Shown in pieces: positions 17,584 through 25,797 of a stretch of 64,000 nt of DNA (the first letter of the stretch is position 1; the number at the start of each line of letters is the position of its first letter). Location: contig NZ_CANMZV010000002.1 of assembly GCF_947502415.1 (NCBI RefSeq), forward strand, positions 124,001-188,000, written 5' to 3'. This stretch comes from an uncultured Photobacterium sp. (GTDB taxonomy: Bacteria > Pseudomonadota > Gammaproteobacteria > Enterobacterales > Vibrionaceae). Position numbers and translations under genes: made by a program. Under the pieces are notes generated by a model that did not search any database, was not told where the DNA came from, and saw only the letters and a program-made list of their open reading frames with translations.

Positions 17584-19047
17584 ATGGAAAGCAAAGCAAA
17601 CCAACCAAACCAACGAAAAGTACTCATGGTTGAAGATACCGCTTCAGTCGCGGCATTGTACAAATCTTACCTAAACCCTCTTGGATTATCAGTCAGTATT
17701 GTTGGTACGGGGACTGAAGCGCTTGAGTTTGTAAAAACAACGACACCTGATTTGATTTTGCTGGATCTCCGCCTGCCAGACATGATAGGGATGGAAGTCT
17801 TAGAGTCGGTTCGTCATGATCATGGCAATATTCCTGTTGTAATGATGACCGCCCATGGGTCAATTGATGTCGCCGTTGAGGCCATGCGTCAGGGAGCGCA
17901 GGATTTTCTAATCAAGCCTTGTGAGGCTGATCGCCTTCGCATCACTGTTAATAATGCCTTGAAACAGGAAGCGAAGACGGTTGAGGACGGTAATAAGTCT
18001 AGCCAAGCAGGGGCGCCACAGTATCAGGGCTTTATTGGTAATAGTTTACCGATGCAGGCTGTGTACCGGGTGATTGAGTCTGCGGCAGCCAGTAAGGCGA
18101 CGGTATTTATCACTGGCGAAAGCGGGACCGGTAAAGAAGTATGTGCAGAAGCAATTCATGCTGCCAGCCCACGCAATGGTCAGCCTTTTGTTGCGCTCAA
18201 TTGTGCTGCTATTCCGAAGGAGTTGATTGAGAGTGAACTGTTCGGGCATGTGAAAGGGGCGTTTACCGGAGCTTCAACTGAGCGGCAAGGGGCGGTTGAG
18301 CTTGCAAACAACGGTACCCTGTTCCTTGATGAACTGTGTGAAATGGATTTGGATCTGCAAAGTAAGTTACTTCGCTTTATTCAGACGGGGACTTACCAGA
18401 AGGTTGGTTCATCAAAAACCAATAAAGTTGATGTTCGCTTTGTCTGTGCAACGAACCGTAACCCATGGTTAGAAGTACAGGAAGGTCGTTTCCGGGAAGA
18501 TTTGTATTACCGATTACATGTCATTCCCATTGCACTCCCCCCACTAAGGGATCGTGGTGAGGATGTTATTGAAATCGCGCATGCCTTGTTGGCGTTGATG
18601 TCGGTTGAGGAAGGAAAGAATTTTAGTCGCTTTTCACCCGAGGTGACAAATCTGTTCCAGCGGTACAATTGGCAAGGTAATGTTCGTGAGCTGCAGAATG
18701 TAATTCGTAATATTGTGGTCCTTAATTCAGGTGAAGAAGTAACCTTGCAAATGGTGCCGCCACCCATTAATGGAGTTGGCGTCGAAATTGCATCATCGGA
18801 GAGGTTAACTGTGGAACCGCAAAAAAGTCCGAGTGTTCAAGTCGGACTTTCTCAACATCAACCTATCGATAAATCGCAGATAGAACCACTTTGGATTGTA
18901 GAAAAGCGTGCAATCCAAGCGGCAATTGATGCGTGTGACGGTAACATTCCGCGTGCCGCGGGCTTATTGGAAGTCAGCCCATCGACCATATACAGAAAAT
19001 TACAAGCCTGGCAGGAAGCGGCAGGTAGTGACAGGGAGATTGAATAA
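17584..19047 (+). CDS. luxO: Quorum-sensing response regulator LuxO (sigma-54 activator)
   Basis: An NtrC-type regulator that, when phosphorylated through LuxU at low cell density, activates qrr transcription with sigma-54. Domains: receiver (about 12-125; phospho-acceptor Asp61 in LLDLRLPD), AAA+ (Walker A GESGTGKE, sigma-54-contacting GAFTGA loop), and a C-terminal Fis-type helix-turn-helix ([20 protein letters not shown]). The frame could begin at 17566, but AGGAGG sits 4 bp before the ATG at 17584, giving 487 residues. luxU follows with no gap. This is the standard vibrio arrangement uvrB-qrr-luxO-luxU. Confidence 0.96.
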   Translation: MESKANQPNQRKVLMVEDTASVAALYKSYLNPLGLSVSIVGTGTEALEFVKTTTPDLILLDLRLPDMIGMEVLESVRHDHGNIPVVMMTAHGSIDVAVEAMRQGAQDFLIKPCEADRLRITVNNALKQEAKTVEDGNKSSQAGAPQYQGFIGNSLPMQAVYRVIESAAASKATVFITGESGTGKEVCAEAIHAASPRNGQPFVALNCAAIPKELIESELFGHVKGAFTGASTERQGAVELANNGTLFLDELCEMDLDLQSKLLRFIQTGTYQKVGSSKTNKVDVRFVCATNRNPWLEVQEGRFREDLYYRLHVIPIALPPLRDRGEDVIEIAHALLALMSVEEGKNFSRFSPEVTNLFQRYNWQGNVRELQNVIRNIVVLNSGEEVTLQMVPPPINGVGVEIASSERLTVEPQKSPSVQVGLSQHQPIDKSQIEPLWIVEKRAIQAAIDACDGNIPRAAGLLEVSPSTIYRKLQAWQEAAGSDREIE

Positions 19048-19407
19048 ATGGTTATGAGTATTAACGCAGGAACCATTAAGCGCTTGGCTGAAGAAGTTGG
19101 TGAGGAAACTGTGACTTTGTTGCTAAATGTATTCAGCGATGAGCTGGAGCAGTACTTACGCCAATTATCTGATCAACCTTCAGTCAGTCAGGTTAGAGAA
19201 ATCAGCCATGCTATCAAAAGCAGCGCGGCGAGCTTTGGGGCTGATGAATTGGCGGAAATGGCACAAGAGTGCGAATCTCGTATGAAGCAGGGACAAGATC
19301 AGTGGATGAATGACCACCTGCCTGAATTTAGGCAGATGGTGCATGGGATGGCTGTTGAATATAAGCAACTAGCAAGTAATGATGAGCTTATCAATCGCAT
19401 GCTTTAA
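19048..19407 (+). CDS. luxU: Phosphorelay protein LuxU
   Basis: A histidine phosphotransfer (HPt) protein that carries phosphate from the LuxN/LuxQ/CqsS-type sensor kinases to LuxO. The 119-residue, helical protein has phospho-accepting His54 in ISHAIKSSAASFGA. It starts immediately after the luxO stop, so the two are co-transcribed. Its last 39 bases overlap the 3' end of the convergent yvcK gene. Confidence 0.94.
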   Translation: MVMSINAGTIKRLAEEVGEETVTLLLNVFSDELEQYLRQLSDQPSVSQVREISHAIKSSAASFGADELAEMAQECESRMKQGQDQWMNDHLPEFRQMVHGMAVEYKQLASNDELINRML

Positions 19408-20268
19408 CTTATCCCGGTCATGGCGCCATTCATGATTACTGGAAGCCAAATTTTCGATGATCTGTTGATATCGAACCGGTAAATCAGGGTGGTGTCGGTC
19501 AGTGAGGATGCCATCCAGGTGGCGTCCTTCCATAGCTCTTTCACACCAGTGCAGCATAGTTTCGAGTGACATCATTCCCGCCGGACCATTTTCAAAGTCC
19601 AGATTAGTCACAAAGATTACTTTGGCTTTGCTGTTTTTTAACGCCATTCCCATTTCTTTCAGCAACAGCGGCGGCATAACGCTGGTTAAAAAGCTTCCAG
19701 GCCCAAGCAGAATTAAATCAGCATCTTCAATTGCTGTAATTGCTTCTTTTGTCGCCGGTACTGCTGGTTCGACGTACAGGCGTTGAGGGATATCATTGAG
19801 CTCATCGACGCTGGTTTCACCACTGATTATATTGCCTTCGGCTGTCATGGCTGCCAGATCTGCAGGATGTTCAGACATCGGGACAATATGGGTGTTGACC
19901 TTGAGCATATCGCGGATCAGATTAATGGCATCCAATGGACGGATTGAGAGGTTATCTAGGGCTTTTAGCATTAAGTTGCCAAGGTTATGGCCACCTAGTT
20001 CGCCATTTCCACGGAAACGGTATTCAAAAATCATTGAACCGATGGACGGCTCAGTGATTAGCTGATTAATACAGTTTCGCGTGTCACCCCAGGCAATACC
20101 ACCTTGGCATGCACGAATACGACCGGTGGAGCCGCCATTGTCAGTTGTAGTGACAATGCCAGTAACCTGTGAACCATACGCTGACAGTGCGGAGAGAATT
20201 CGGCCAAGGCCATGTCCACCGCCGATGGCGACGATGCTAGCATTACCGAGATGAGTTGTTGAAGTCAT
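19369..20268 (-). CDS. yvcK: YvcK/CofD-like family protein (putative gluconeogenesis factor)
   Basis: A 299-residue Rossmann-like protein related to CofD, E. coli YbhK and Bacillus YvcK. YvcK is needed for growth on gluconeogenic carbon sources and for cell shape, and binds UDP-sugars. The N-terminal glycine loop is VAIGGGHGLGRILSAL, and GHNLGNLML and LLGPGSFLTSVMPPLL are family signatures. It is convergent with luxU and the two genes overlap by 39 bp at their 3' ends. In V. cholerae the same gene follows luxU. Confidence 0.9.
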   Translation of the reverse strand: MTSTTHLGNASIVAIGGGHGLGRILSALSAYGSQVTGIVTTTDNGGSTGRIRACQGGIAWGDTRNCINQLITEPSIGSMIFEYRFRGNGELGGHNLGNLMLKALDNLSIRPLDAINLIRDMLKVNTHIVPMSEHPADLAAMTAEGNIISGETSVDELNDIPQRLYVEPAVPATKEAITAIEDADLILLGPGSFLTSVMPPLLLKEMGMALKNSKAKVIFVTNLDFENGPAGMMSLETMLHWCERAMEGRHLDGILTDRHHPDLPVRYQQIIENLASSNHEWRHDRDKLKHAIDKLIITC

Positions 20269-20385
20269 AACCGTTTAGAGGTGCTGGTGGGTTAATTTAA
20301 ACCGTAAGTGTAACCAAATCTTTTTGACGATTACAAACTATTCCATAGCAAGAATTATTACTGGTCTGATTTTATATTGTTAATA

Positions 20386-20420
20386 AAATAAAAACACCTT
20401 CCAGAATAAAGCGGAAGGTG
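20386..20420 (-). terminator. Terminator after the Lon-domain gene
   Basis: CACCTTCC (20395-20402) and GGAAGGTG (20413-20420). On the minus strand the stem is followed by TTTTTATTTTATT. It ends the transcript of the gene at 20453-21028. Confidence 0.85.
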
Positions 20421-20452
20421 AAAACGACAGTGTGTATAAATACGATAAGCTG

Positions 20453-21028
20453 TTAATGAGGTTTTTGCATAATGCTCATTAAATAGTCGTAGGTATCCAT
20501 GCAGTTAGGCGTATTAATTAGCGCTTGTTTTTCACATGCTGGTACCGGCAATATTTCTAACCAGCGCTGGCATAGCCAACTGAGGTTGTTGAACTGTTTA
20601 TGTTGGTTTAGCTCATTGAGTTCTGGATGCTTGTGAAACATCTGCTTGAGCTTTTCAGCCAGAACCTGCTGATCGTTTTTGATTTCGACTTCGGGCCATA
20701 CCGGAATGGATTCGTAGTCTGCGAACAGAAATCCTTCATCATTCTGTTCAAGTGTATGGATACGGAAATTTTCATGGCCATGAACAGTCACAATCAGTGA
20801 GCCATCCTGTGCTGAGGTATCAAAATCTTCAATAGTTACACGAGTACCAATGTGAAAGAAATGTTTATCTTGTTCAGCATCATCAAACATACAGACACCA
20901 AAACCTTCACTCGATGTCAGGGCATTTTTGAATACCTCCATTTGTTCGCCAGGGGCGACACGGATCGGCATTCTTCCACCAGGCAAAACGTGGCGATGTT
21001 GAAAAAGTAGCGGTATGGACTGTTTCAT
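20453..21028 (-). CDS. Lon N-terminal-domain (substrate-binding) protein
   Basis: A 191-residue soluble protein made only of a LON substrate-binding domain: PLLFQHRHVLPGGRMPIRV at the start, FGVCMFDDAE, IGTRVTIEDFD, and a helical C-terminal half. It lacks the AAA+ and protease parts of Lon, so it may bind proteins without degrading them; the function of these stand-alone proteins is unknown. The frame can be read from a TTG at 21040, but GGAG six bases before the ATG at 21028 decides the start. Upstream is a sigma-54-like promoter and a perfect LuxO-type site, unusual for this family, suggesting quorum-sensing control. Confidence 0.85.
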   Translation of the reverse strand: MKQSIPLLFQHRHVLPGGRMPIRVAPGEQMEVFKNALTSSEGFGVCMFDDAEQDKHFFHIGTRVTIEDFDTSAQDGSLIVTVHGHENFRIHTLEQNDEGFLFADYESIPVWPEVEIKNDQQVLAEKLKQMFHKHPELNELNQHKQFNNLSWLCQRWLEILPVPACEKQALINTPNCMDTYDYLMSIMQKPH

Positions 21029-21073
21029 AATCGGCTCCAACTGTCGTTATTTGTGTCTGGTAAAATAGACACT

Positions 21074-21088
21074 GCAAATGTAATGCCG
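21074..21088 (-). promoter_or_regulatory. Candidate sigma-54 promoter of the Lon-domain gene
   Basis: On the minus strand CGGCATTACATTTGC: GG and GC separated by exactly 10 bases, with GGCA and TTTGCA fitting the -24 and -12 elements; the T before GG is replaced by C. The predicted start near 21062 gives a ~34-nt leader, which contains a GTGTCT/AGACAC inverted repeat. Confidence 0.6.
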
Positions 21089-21137
21089 AAAATTCATACC
21101 GCGTGCTATCACTTAAAAGGAGTGGTGTTGACGTAAA

Positions 21138-21202
21138 AATGCAATGCAAGTTTTTGCATATTGCAAAGGTTAACTGCATTTTGCATTGGTAATTTGCAAA
21201 TT
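21138..21202. promoter_or_regulatory. LuxO-type site in a cluster of TGCA elements
   Basis: TTGCATATTGCAA at 21154-21166 fits TTGCA-W3-TGCAA at every position. Around it are AATGCAATGCAAG (21138-21150), TGCATTTTGCATT (about 21175-21187) and AATTTGCAAATT (21191-21202). The perfect site lies about 66 bp upstream of the -24 element, comparable with 85 bp at qrr. Enhancer role inferred. Confidence 0.65.
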
Positions 21203-21428
21203 ATTTTTGGTTGGCGATGATTTTTAAGGCATTGTCGCTTGGTAGTAACTCAAGGTGGCTTTGTTCGTCAAAGTACCAACCTTTGATGAGACCTTTAGCC
21301 ATCATGTCCTGGAATCCATTTATAACTCTCTTGGCCTCTTCGTGGGCATGTTTGGCGTCCAGCCCTTCCTCGCGCTGTAAATAGAGCGCAATATCATCAA
21401 TTGTTGCTGATTCGATAATATTGGACAT
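21201..21428 (-). CDS. Small protein of unknown function
   Basis: A 75-residue, acidic, soluble, probably helical protein (MSNIIESATIDDIALYLQRE, HAHEEAKRVINGFQDMMAKG, then KGWYFDEQSHLELLPS). No family recognised. The frame extends to a TTG at 21461, but GAGG before the ATG at 21428 supports the shorter form. It is upstream of, and in the same direction as, the Lon-domain gene, separated by 172 bp that carry the LuxO-type site and sigma-54-like promoter. Confidence 0.65.
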   Translation of the reverse strand: MSNIIESATIDDIALYLQREEGLDAKHAHEEAKRVINGFQDMMAKGLIKGWYFDEQSHLELLPSDNALKIIANQK

Positions 21429-21620
21429 AATTACCTCACTATTTATAGGAATTTTTTGCAATATCCTCTCTAGTAGTATTGTCGTGAATTACTGTGAAAG
21501 GTAGAATGCGCAACGTTTTTTTTCAGAGAATTGTCAATAAGGCAATTTATCTGATACTTTATAACCAGTAAGCCGTTATGTATTCAGCCCCCATATCAGG
21601 TGCTGAGCATAGCTGCCATA

Positions 21621-21750
21621 ACTCCGAGCTTTATCCACTAAGTTGCAGCCTGGGTGTTTGGGATGACAATAGGTGAATATAGCCAGTGACATGTTGTCAC
21701 CAGGGTCGATAAAGAAATGCATCGGCCTCCCGTGTTTGGAAAGGTGTTCC
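21621..21750 (+). promoter_or_regulatory. Probable Moco riboswitch upstream of moaA
   Basis: The moaA leader contains ACTCCGAGC, GCAGCCTGGGTG, GTGACATGTTGTCAC (a hairpin, about 21686-21700), then ATCGGCCTCCC and GGAAAGGTGTTCC just before the start. These fit the Moco RNA motif found before moaA in gammaproteobacteria as I remember it. The ribosome-binding site AAAGG lies inside the last element, so folding could control translation. A covariance-model search would settle it. Confidence 0.6.
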
Positions 21751-22740
21751 GTGGCGAATCAATTCGAAGATAGTTTTCATCGCAAGTTTTATTACTTGCG
21801 ACTTTCAGTTACTGATGTTTGTAACTTCAAATGTACATACTGCTTGCCAGATGGCTATAAGCCAGAAGAGAAGCAGAAGCCCTCTTTTTTGACTCTTGAT
21901 GAAATCGAGAGGGTAACAGCAGCCTTTGCCGAATGTGGTACGTCGAAAGTGCGTATTACTGGGGGTGAGCCAAGTTTACGTCGTGATTTTACAGACATTA
22001 TCCGTACCGTAGCTTCCCAGCCGGGAGTTAGTAAGGTTGCAACGACGACCAATGGTTATCGTATGGCTAAGCATGTCAAAGAATGGCGTGAGGCTGGCCT
22101 TACCAATATCAATGTCAGTGTTGATAGCCTGGATCCTAAGATGTTTCATCAGATCACCGGTGAGAACATGTTTCATCAGGTGATGTCTGGTATCGATGCG
22201 GCATTCGATGCCGGTTTCGAACAGGTGAAAATCAATACGGTCCTTCTTAAAGATCTTAATTCTCAAGAGCTGCCTAAGTTTCTTGACTGGATAAAGACGC
22301 GTCCGATTCAGCTACGCTTTATTGAATTGATGCAGACCGGAGAAATGGATGAGCTGTTTAACCGCCATCATGTTTCCGGTGTGAGCATCCGTAATTACCT
22401 GATTGCCAATGGTTGGGGGCTGAAAGTCAGAAGTGACAATGATGGCCCGGCCCAGGTTTTCTGCCACCCTGACTATAAGGGTGAAATTGGCTTGATCATG
22501 CCTTACGAAAAGAATTTCTGCCAAAGCTGTAATCGTCTGCGGATTTCGGCCAAGGGTAAACTGCACCTTTGCCTGTTTGGTGACCATGGTGTGGATCTGC
22601 GTGATCTGCTTGAGTCTGATGACCAACGTATGGCGCTAATAAAGCGTATCCAGGGCGGCTTGCAGGAAAAGGCTGTTAGTCATTTCCTTGATGCAGGCAA
22701 CACGGGTATGACTCCTCATCTTGCTTCAATCGGCGGATAG
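21751..22740 (+). CDS. moaA: GTP 3',8-cyclase MoaA
   Basis: A radical-SAM enzyme that starts molybdopterin synthesis by converting GTP to 3',8-cyclo-GTP. Radical-SAM cluster Cys24, Cys28 and Cys31 (CNFKCTYC), the GTP-site second cluster in [18 protein letters not shown], and the C-terminal GG tail (ASIGG). The frame stays open to 21673, but the family start is VANQFEDSF, so the GTG at 21751 is used, giving 329 residues as in E. coli, with AAAGG upstream. First gene of moaA-C-D-E. Confidence 0.95.
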   Translation: MANQFEDSFHRKFYYLRLSVTDVCNFKCTYCLPDGYKPEEKQKPSFLTLDEIERVTAAFAECGTSKVRITGGEPSLRRDFTDIIRTVASQPGVSKVATTTNGYRMAKHVKEWREAGLTNINVSVDSLDPKMFHQITGENMFHQVMSGIDAAFDAGFEQVKINTVLLKDLNSQELPKFLDWIKTRPIQLRFIELMQTGEMDELFNRHHVSGVSIRNYLIANGWGLKVRSDNDGPAQVFCHPDYKGEIGLIMPYEKNFCQSCNRLRISAKGKLHLCLFGDHGVDLRDLLESDDQRMALIKRIQGGLQEKAVSHFLDAGNTGMTPHLASIGG

Positions 22741-22749
22741 AACATTCAC

Positions 22750-22782
22750 CGCAAGGAGCAGTTGAAAGCTGCTCTTTGCGGT
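22750..22782 (+). other. Strong hairpin between moaA and moaC
   Basis: CCGCAAGGAGCAG, loop TTGAAA, GCTGCTCTTTGCGG: a long near-perfect stem 10 bp after the moaA stop. Without a T-run it may act as an mRNA-stability or partial-attenuation element. moaB, usually found at this point in vibrios, is absent. Confidence 0.5.
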
Positions 22783-22868
22783 TACTCACATTCAAATTCA
22801 AGTTTTGGGAGTTGAGGAAGCAGGCCGGCGTTTGTTTAATTCCATGCCTCACCTCAGGAAATAATAAA

Positions 22869-23348
22869 ATGAATCAATTCACACATATCAATGCTTCAGG
22901 TGAAGCAAACATGGTTGATGTTTCCGGTAAGTCGGAAACAGTTCGCGAAGCACGAGCGGAAGCGTTTGTTCATATGGCTCCTGAGACCTTGGCGCTAATC
23001 GTGTCGGGGCAGCATCACAAAGGTGATGTTTTCGCAACCGCGCGTATTGCCGGTATTCAGGCGGCGAAAAAAACGTGGGATTTGATCCCGCTGTGTCATC
23101 CGTTGCTGTTGTCTAAGGTTGAGGTTCAGCTGGAAGCGATTGAGGCCGAAAATAAGGTTCGTATTGAATCTTGTTGTAAGCTCGCGGGTAAAACTGGTGT
23201 TGAGATGGAAGCGCTGACTGCGGCGTCGGTTGCTGCTCTTACGATTTATGATATGTGTAAGGCCGTCCAGAAAGATATGGTAATCGATCAGGTTCGATTG
23301 CTTGAGAAAACGGGTGGTAAGTCAGGTCATTTTAAGGTTGAAGCATGA
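22869..23348 (+). CDS. moaC: Cyclic pyranopterin monophosphate synthase MoaC
   Basis: Rearranges cyclo-GTP to cyclic pyranopterin monophosphate. The 159-residue protein shows [18 protein letters not shown] near the start, [13 protein letters not shown] and the [20 protein letters not shown] region with the catalytic Lys in the KAVQKDM segment. The frame is open further upstream, but AGGAA before the ATG at 22869 and family length fix the start. Its stop overlaps the moaD start (ATGA). Confidence 0.95.
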   Translation: MNQFTHINASGEANMVDVSGKSETVREARAEAFVHMAPETLALIVSGQHHKGDVFATARIAGIQAAKKTWDLIPLCHPLLLSKVEVQLEAIEAENKVRIESCCKLAGKTGVEMEALTAASVAALTIYDMCKAVQKDMVIDQVRLLEKTGGKSGHFKVEA

Positions 23349-23590
23349 TTAACGTACTTTTCTTTGCACAGGTTAAAGAGCTGGTTGGTGTCGATCAACT
23401 TGAAGTTAGCGCCGAGTTCGATACCGCTGAAGCTCTTCGCGCTCACTTGAGCGAGCGCGGTGATAAGTGGCAGTTGGCAATGGAGCCTGGTAAGTTGCTG
23501 GTGGCGATTAACCAGACAATCTGTTCGCTGGAGAGCAGTATAAAGGATGGCGATGAAATTGCTTTCTTCCCGCCAGTGACTGGGGGCTGA
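23345..23590 (+). CDS. moaD: Molybdopterin synthase sulfur carrier subunit MoaD
   Basis: An 81-residue ubiquitin-fold protein ending in PPVTGG; the C-terminal Gly-Gly becomes a thiocarboxylate that supplies sulfur to the pterin dithiolene. Together with MoaE it forms molybdopterin synthase. Overlaps moaC by four bases and ends 3 bp before moaE. Confidence 0.94.
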   Translation: MINVLFFAQVKELVGVDQLEVSAEFDTAEALRAHLSERGDKWQLAMEPGKLLVAINQTICSLESSIKDGDEIAFFPPVTGG

Positions 23591-23593
23591 TTT

Positions 23594-24043
23594 ATGATTT
23601 CAGTACAGTTTGAAGATTTCTCTGTTGCTAATGAGTATGAAAAGCTTGCAGAAGGGACTGATGCCGGCGCAGTTGTCACTTTTGTCGGTAAGGTTCGCGA
23701 TTTTAACCAGGGTGATGCAGTGACTGGTCTATCTCTGGAACACTACCCGGGAATGACAGAAAAATCATTGGCTGAGATTGTTGAGCAGGCTCGGGAACGG
23801 TGGCCATTGCTAAAAATGCGGGTCATTCACCGTGTTGGCGATTTGTCGCTGGGCGATCAGATTGTATTTGTTGGCGTTACCAGTGCACACCGTGGTGCTG
23901 CGTTCCAGGCATGTGAATTCATTATGGACTATTTGAAAACTCGCGCGCCGTTCTGGAAAAAGGAGCAAACGCCTGAGGAATCCCGTTGGGTTGATGCTCG
24001 CGAGACTGACACAAGCGCAGCCGACCGCTGGAAGCAAAACTAG
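23594..24043 (+). CDS. moaE: Molybdopterin synthase catalytic subunit MoaE
   Basis: The 149-residue large subunit of molybdopterin synthase. Family signatures: GAVVTFVGKVRDFN, LSLEHYPGMTEKSL, VTSAHRGAAFQACEFIMDYLKTRAPFWKKE with the active-site Lys residues. Last gene of the moaACDE operon; a weak AGGCGG/CCGCCT stem follows at 24064-24089. Confidence 0.95.
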   Translation: MISVQFEDFSVANEYEKLAEGTDAGAVVTFVGKVRDFNQGDAVTGLSLEHYPGMTEKSLAEIVEQARERWPLLKMRVIHRVGDLSLGDQIVFVGVTSAHRGAAFQACEFIMDYLKTRAPFWKKEQTPEESRWVDARETDTSAADRWKQN

Positions 24044-24592
24044 GCATTCATACTTTTCTTTGTAGGCGGGGGTACGATTATCTCCGCCTGTTTCTATTTA
24101 GCCCTCCTCTTTTTTCATATCTCATTGTTTATACCAATCAGCATAAGTATTTGATCATTCTTGCTGGTTAAAATCATCTATTACGGCGTCAGAATTTTTT
24201 TATTTAGCACCACTAGTTACTGCAAATTCTTCCTTGTTCTAGGTGATTTTCCCTGTGCAATTATCTGAACACTTACTTATCCCGATTGGTATTAGTCTTT
24301 TAGCCTCGTAGTTTGATGTAAATGCATATCTCATCATTTCAGTCGATTTTGATGAAATGGATTTTTATTAACCACCTCCATCGTAGAAAAAAATTTAAAC
24401 GCACTTATATCGCCTTTTTTCAGCTTAAATCTTTTCCAATAACAAGGTGTTTAGAAGCTGGCGAATAATCTTTCATGGTTATTCGGGTATTTTTTCATAC
24501 GGTGCTGTGTTAGGTTTAAATTGTAAGCATAAATAGCCACTGTAAGTGAATGGTTATTGGTTTGGCGTTATTTGGATTAAAGGAGTGTCGTT
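24044..24592. other. Intergenic region with MITE copy
   Basis: About 550 bp. It contains a weak terminator-like stem near 24064-24089, MITE-like repeat copy 2 (24131-24292), and about 300 AT-rich bases that must hold the promoter of the gene at 24593. No other gene seen. Confidence 0.5.
24131..24292. mobile_element. MITE-like repeat, copy 2
   Basis: About 162 bp, direct repeat of 7457-7616. Terminal inverted repeats are clearer here: ATACCAATCAGCATAAGTA at the left and TACTTATCCCGATTGGTAT at the right pair over most of 19 positions. No open frame. It lies between two transcription units, like copy 1. Confidence 0.85.
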
Positions 24593-25129
24593 ATGATTCG
24601 GAGTGATCGGTTACTCTACGAAATTGCACCAGACGGCTTTGGTGGTAGGAATTGTGAGCCTTGGGAACAATGGCGTGAAAAGGCAGTAGAAATGTTGCCT
24701 CACTTTCCTGAGGAAGTTTTGGAACAATGGGTTTATCGTCATTGGAAAGGGGTGCTGTGTAACTGGGGATGGTTGGATTTTCAGGCTATGTCGTTTACTA
24801 AGCAACGCTGGAGTACTGAAGATATTATCAGCAAGATAAAAACCCCGCATGACGATGTAGTTACCAAGTTTGCTCAACGGATGAAGAATCCGATTTTCCA
24901 GCGCAGCTGGTTGGTGCAAAACATGCAGGAACATGGCTCTTGGCCGGTAGCCCCAATCGTATTGCATTGTGAACGGGATCTTTACGCAACAAACGGCCGG
25001 GTACTTCAGGCACCTTATAACTTGCTGGAAGGGCACCATCGTCTGGGTTATTTAAAGAATTTGGTTGAGCAAGATGCTTATGTAAAAGATGAGCATGAGA
25101 TATGGTTAGTTAAGATAGCGCTTCACTAA
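24593..25129 (+). CDS. Uncharacterised protein with ParB/Srx-like GHHR motif
   Basis: A 178-residue soluble protein, not firmly recognised. It is rich in Trp (EPWEQWREKA, EQWVYRHWKGVLCNWGWLDF). Near the C-terminus the run YNLLEGHHRLGYLKNL resembles the (D/E)GHHR signature of ParB/sulfiredoxin-type nucleotide-binding folds. GGAGT precedes the ATG. It is a single-gene unit: a long leader before it and a strong terminator 30 bp after it. The link to ParB-like folds rests on one motif and is tentative; a metabolic or regulatory role cannot be told. Confidence 0.65.
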   Translation: MIRSDRLLYEIAPDGFGGRNCEPWEQWREKAVEMLPHFPEEVLEQWVYRHWKGVLCNWGWLDFQAMSFTKQRWSTEDIISKIKTPHDDVVTKFAQRMKNPIFQRSWLVQNMQEHGSWPVAPIVLHCERDLYATNGRVLQAPYNLLEGHHRLGYLKNLVEQDAYVKDEHEIWLVKIALH

Positions 25130-25159
25130 AAGATCAGTCCTAATACAGCAGATAACCGG

Positions 25160-25188
25160 AGAGGCAGCCAACTTGGCTGCCTCTTTAC
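25160..25188 (+). terminator. Rho-independent terminator
   Basis: AGAGGCAGCCAA (25160-25171) and TTGGCTGCCTCT (25173-25184), followed by TTACTTTT. Ends the gene at 24593-25129. Confidence 0.85.
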
Positions 25189-25254
25189 TTTTAATGGCAT
25201 ATTAATCAGGCATAAGTTGTGTTGAGTTCTCTCATAATGGTTTGAATTCAAGCT

Positions 25255-25282
25255 CAAAAATAGCCCCTTAATCAGGGGCTAT
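25255..25282 (-). terminator. Rho-independent terminator of the 34-codon gene
   Basis: ATAGCCCCT (25260-25268), loop TAATC, AGGGGCTAT (25274-25282). On the minus strand a T-run follows (plus AAAAA 25256-25260). It lies about 30 bp past the stop of the small frame at 25311-25415 and nothing else on this strand is near. Confidence 0.75.
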
Positions 25283-25310
25283 GAGGTGTACTTTAAGCTA
25301 TGAATGCACT

Positions 25311-25415
25311 TTATTTAGTGTTGTTTTCATTGTCTTTGGCTTTGCGTGCTGGTGGCACATAGCCATGACGTACACGGGAGGAACTTGGATGAGGGAAATA
25401 ACCTGCTGGTCTCAT
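25311..25415 (-). CDS. Candidate 34-residue small protein
   Basis: The minus strand reads ATG to TAA over 34 codons: MRPAGYFPHPSSSRVRHG, then YVPPARKAKDNENNTK. GAGAG lies 8-12 bases before the ATG. The product is basic and rich in Pro, Ser and Arg, with no membrane segment. The tidy layout (Shine-Dalgarno, frame, terminator of its own) argues for a real small gene. No family recognised; it could also be the coding part of a dual-function small RNA. Confidence 0.5.
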   Translation of the reverse strand: MRPAGYFPHPSSSRVRHGYVPPARKAKDNENNTK

Positions 25416-25797
25416 TTTCAACTCTCAAGATAGAACGGAACGGAATATTGAACGGGTAGCCTAAATTGTTGATGCGTTTTTCTTCAACTAGGCTCCATTC
25501 AACAGTGAAAATAGTAACGTTATTGGTTTGTTATAGGTACTTGAAAATGGGCTTAAAGAGTCCATGTGAAAAGTTAGTCTATCAGTGTTTTTTTTATTCG
25601 CTTTTGTTATTAAGTTGTGTGCAACAGGCGCACTTTTAGCTTTTGTGCCATATTTAAAATCTGACTTGAAAAGACTATTTGATTTTCCAAATCAGGATAT
25701 TTATTCGATTAGGGTTGCTGTAATAAAATTTGTACAAATATGGGTGCAATAAGCTCTAATGAAATGAGTGTTACGACGGTTAACATCGGAGGGTTCC
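25416..25797. other. AT-rich intergenic region between two small genes
   Basis: About 380 bp that must contain the divergent promoters of the 34-codon gene (minus) and the 58-codon gene (plus). Nothing else recognised. Confidence 0.4.
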
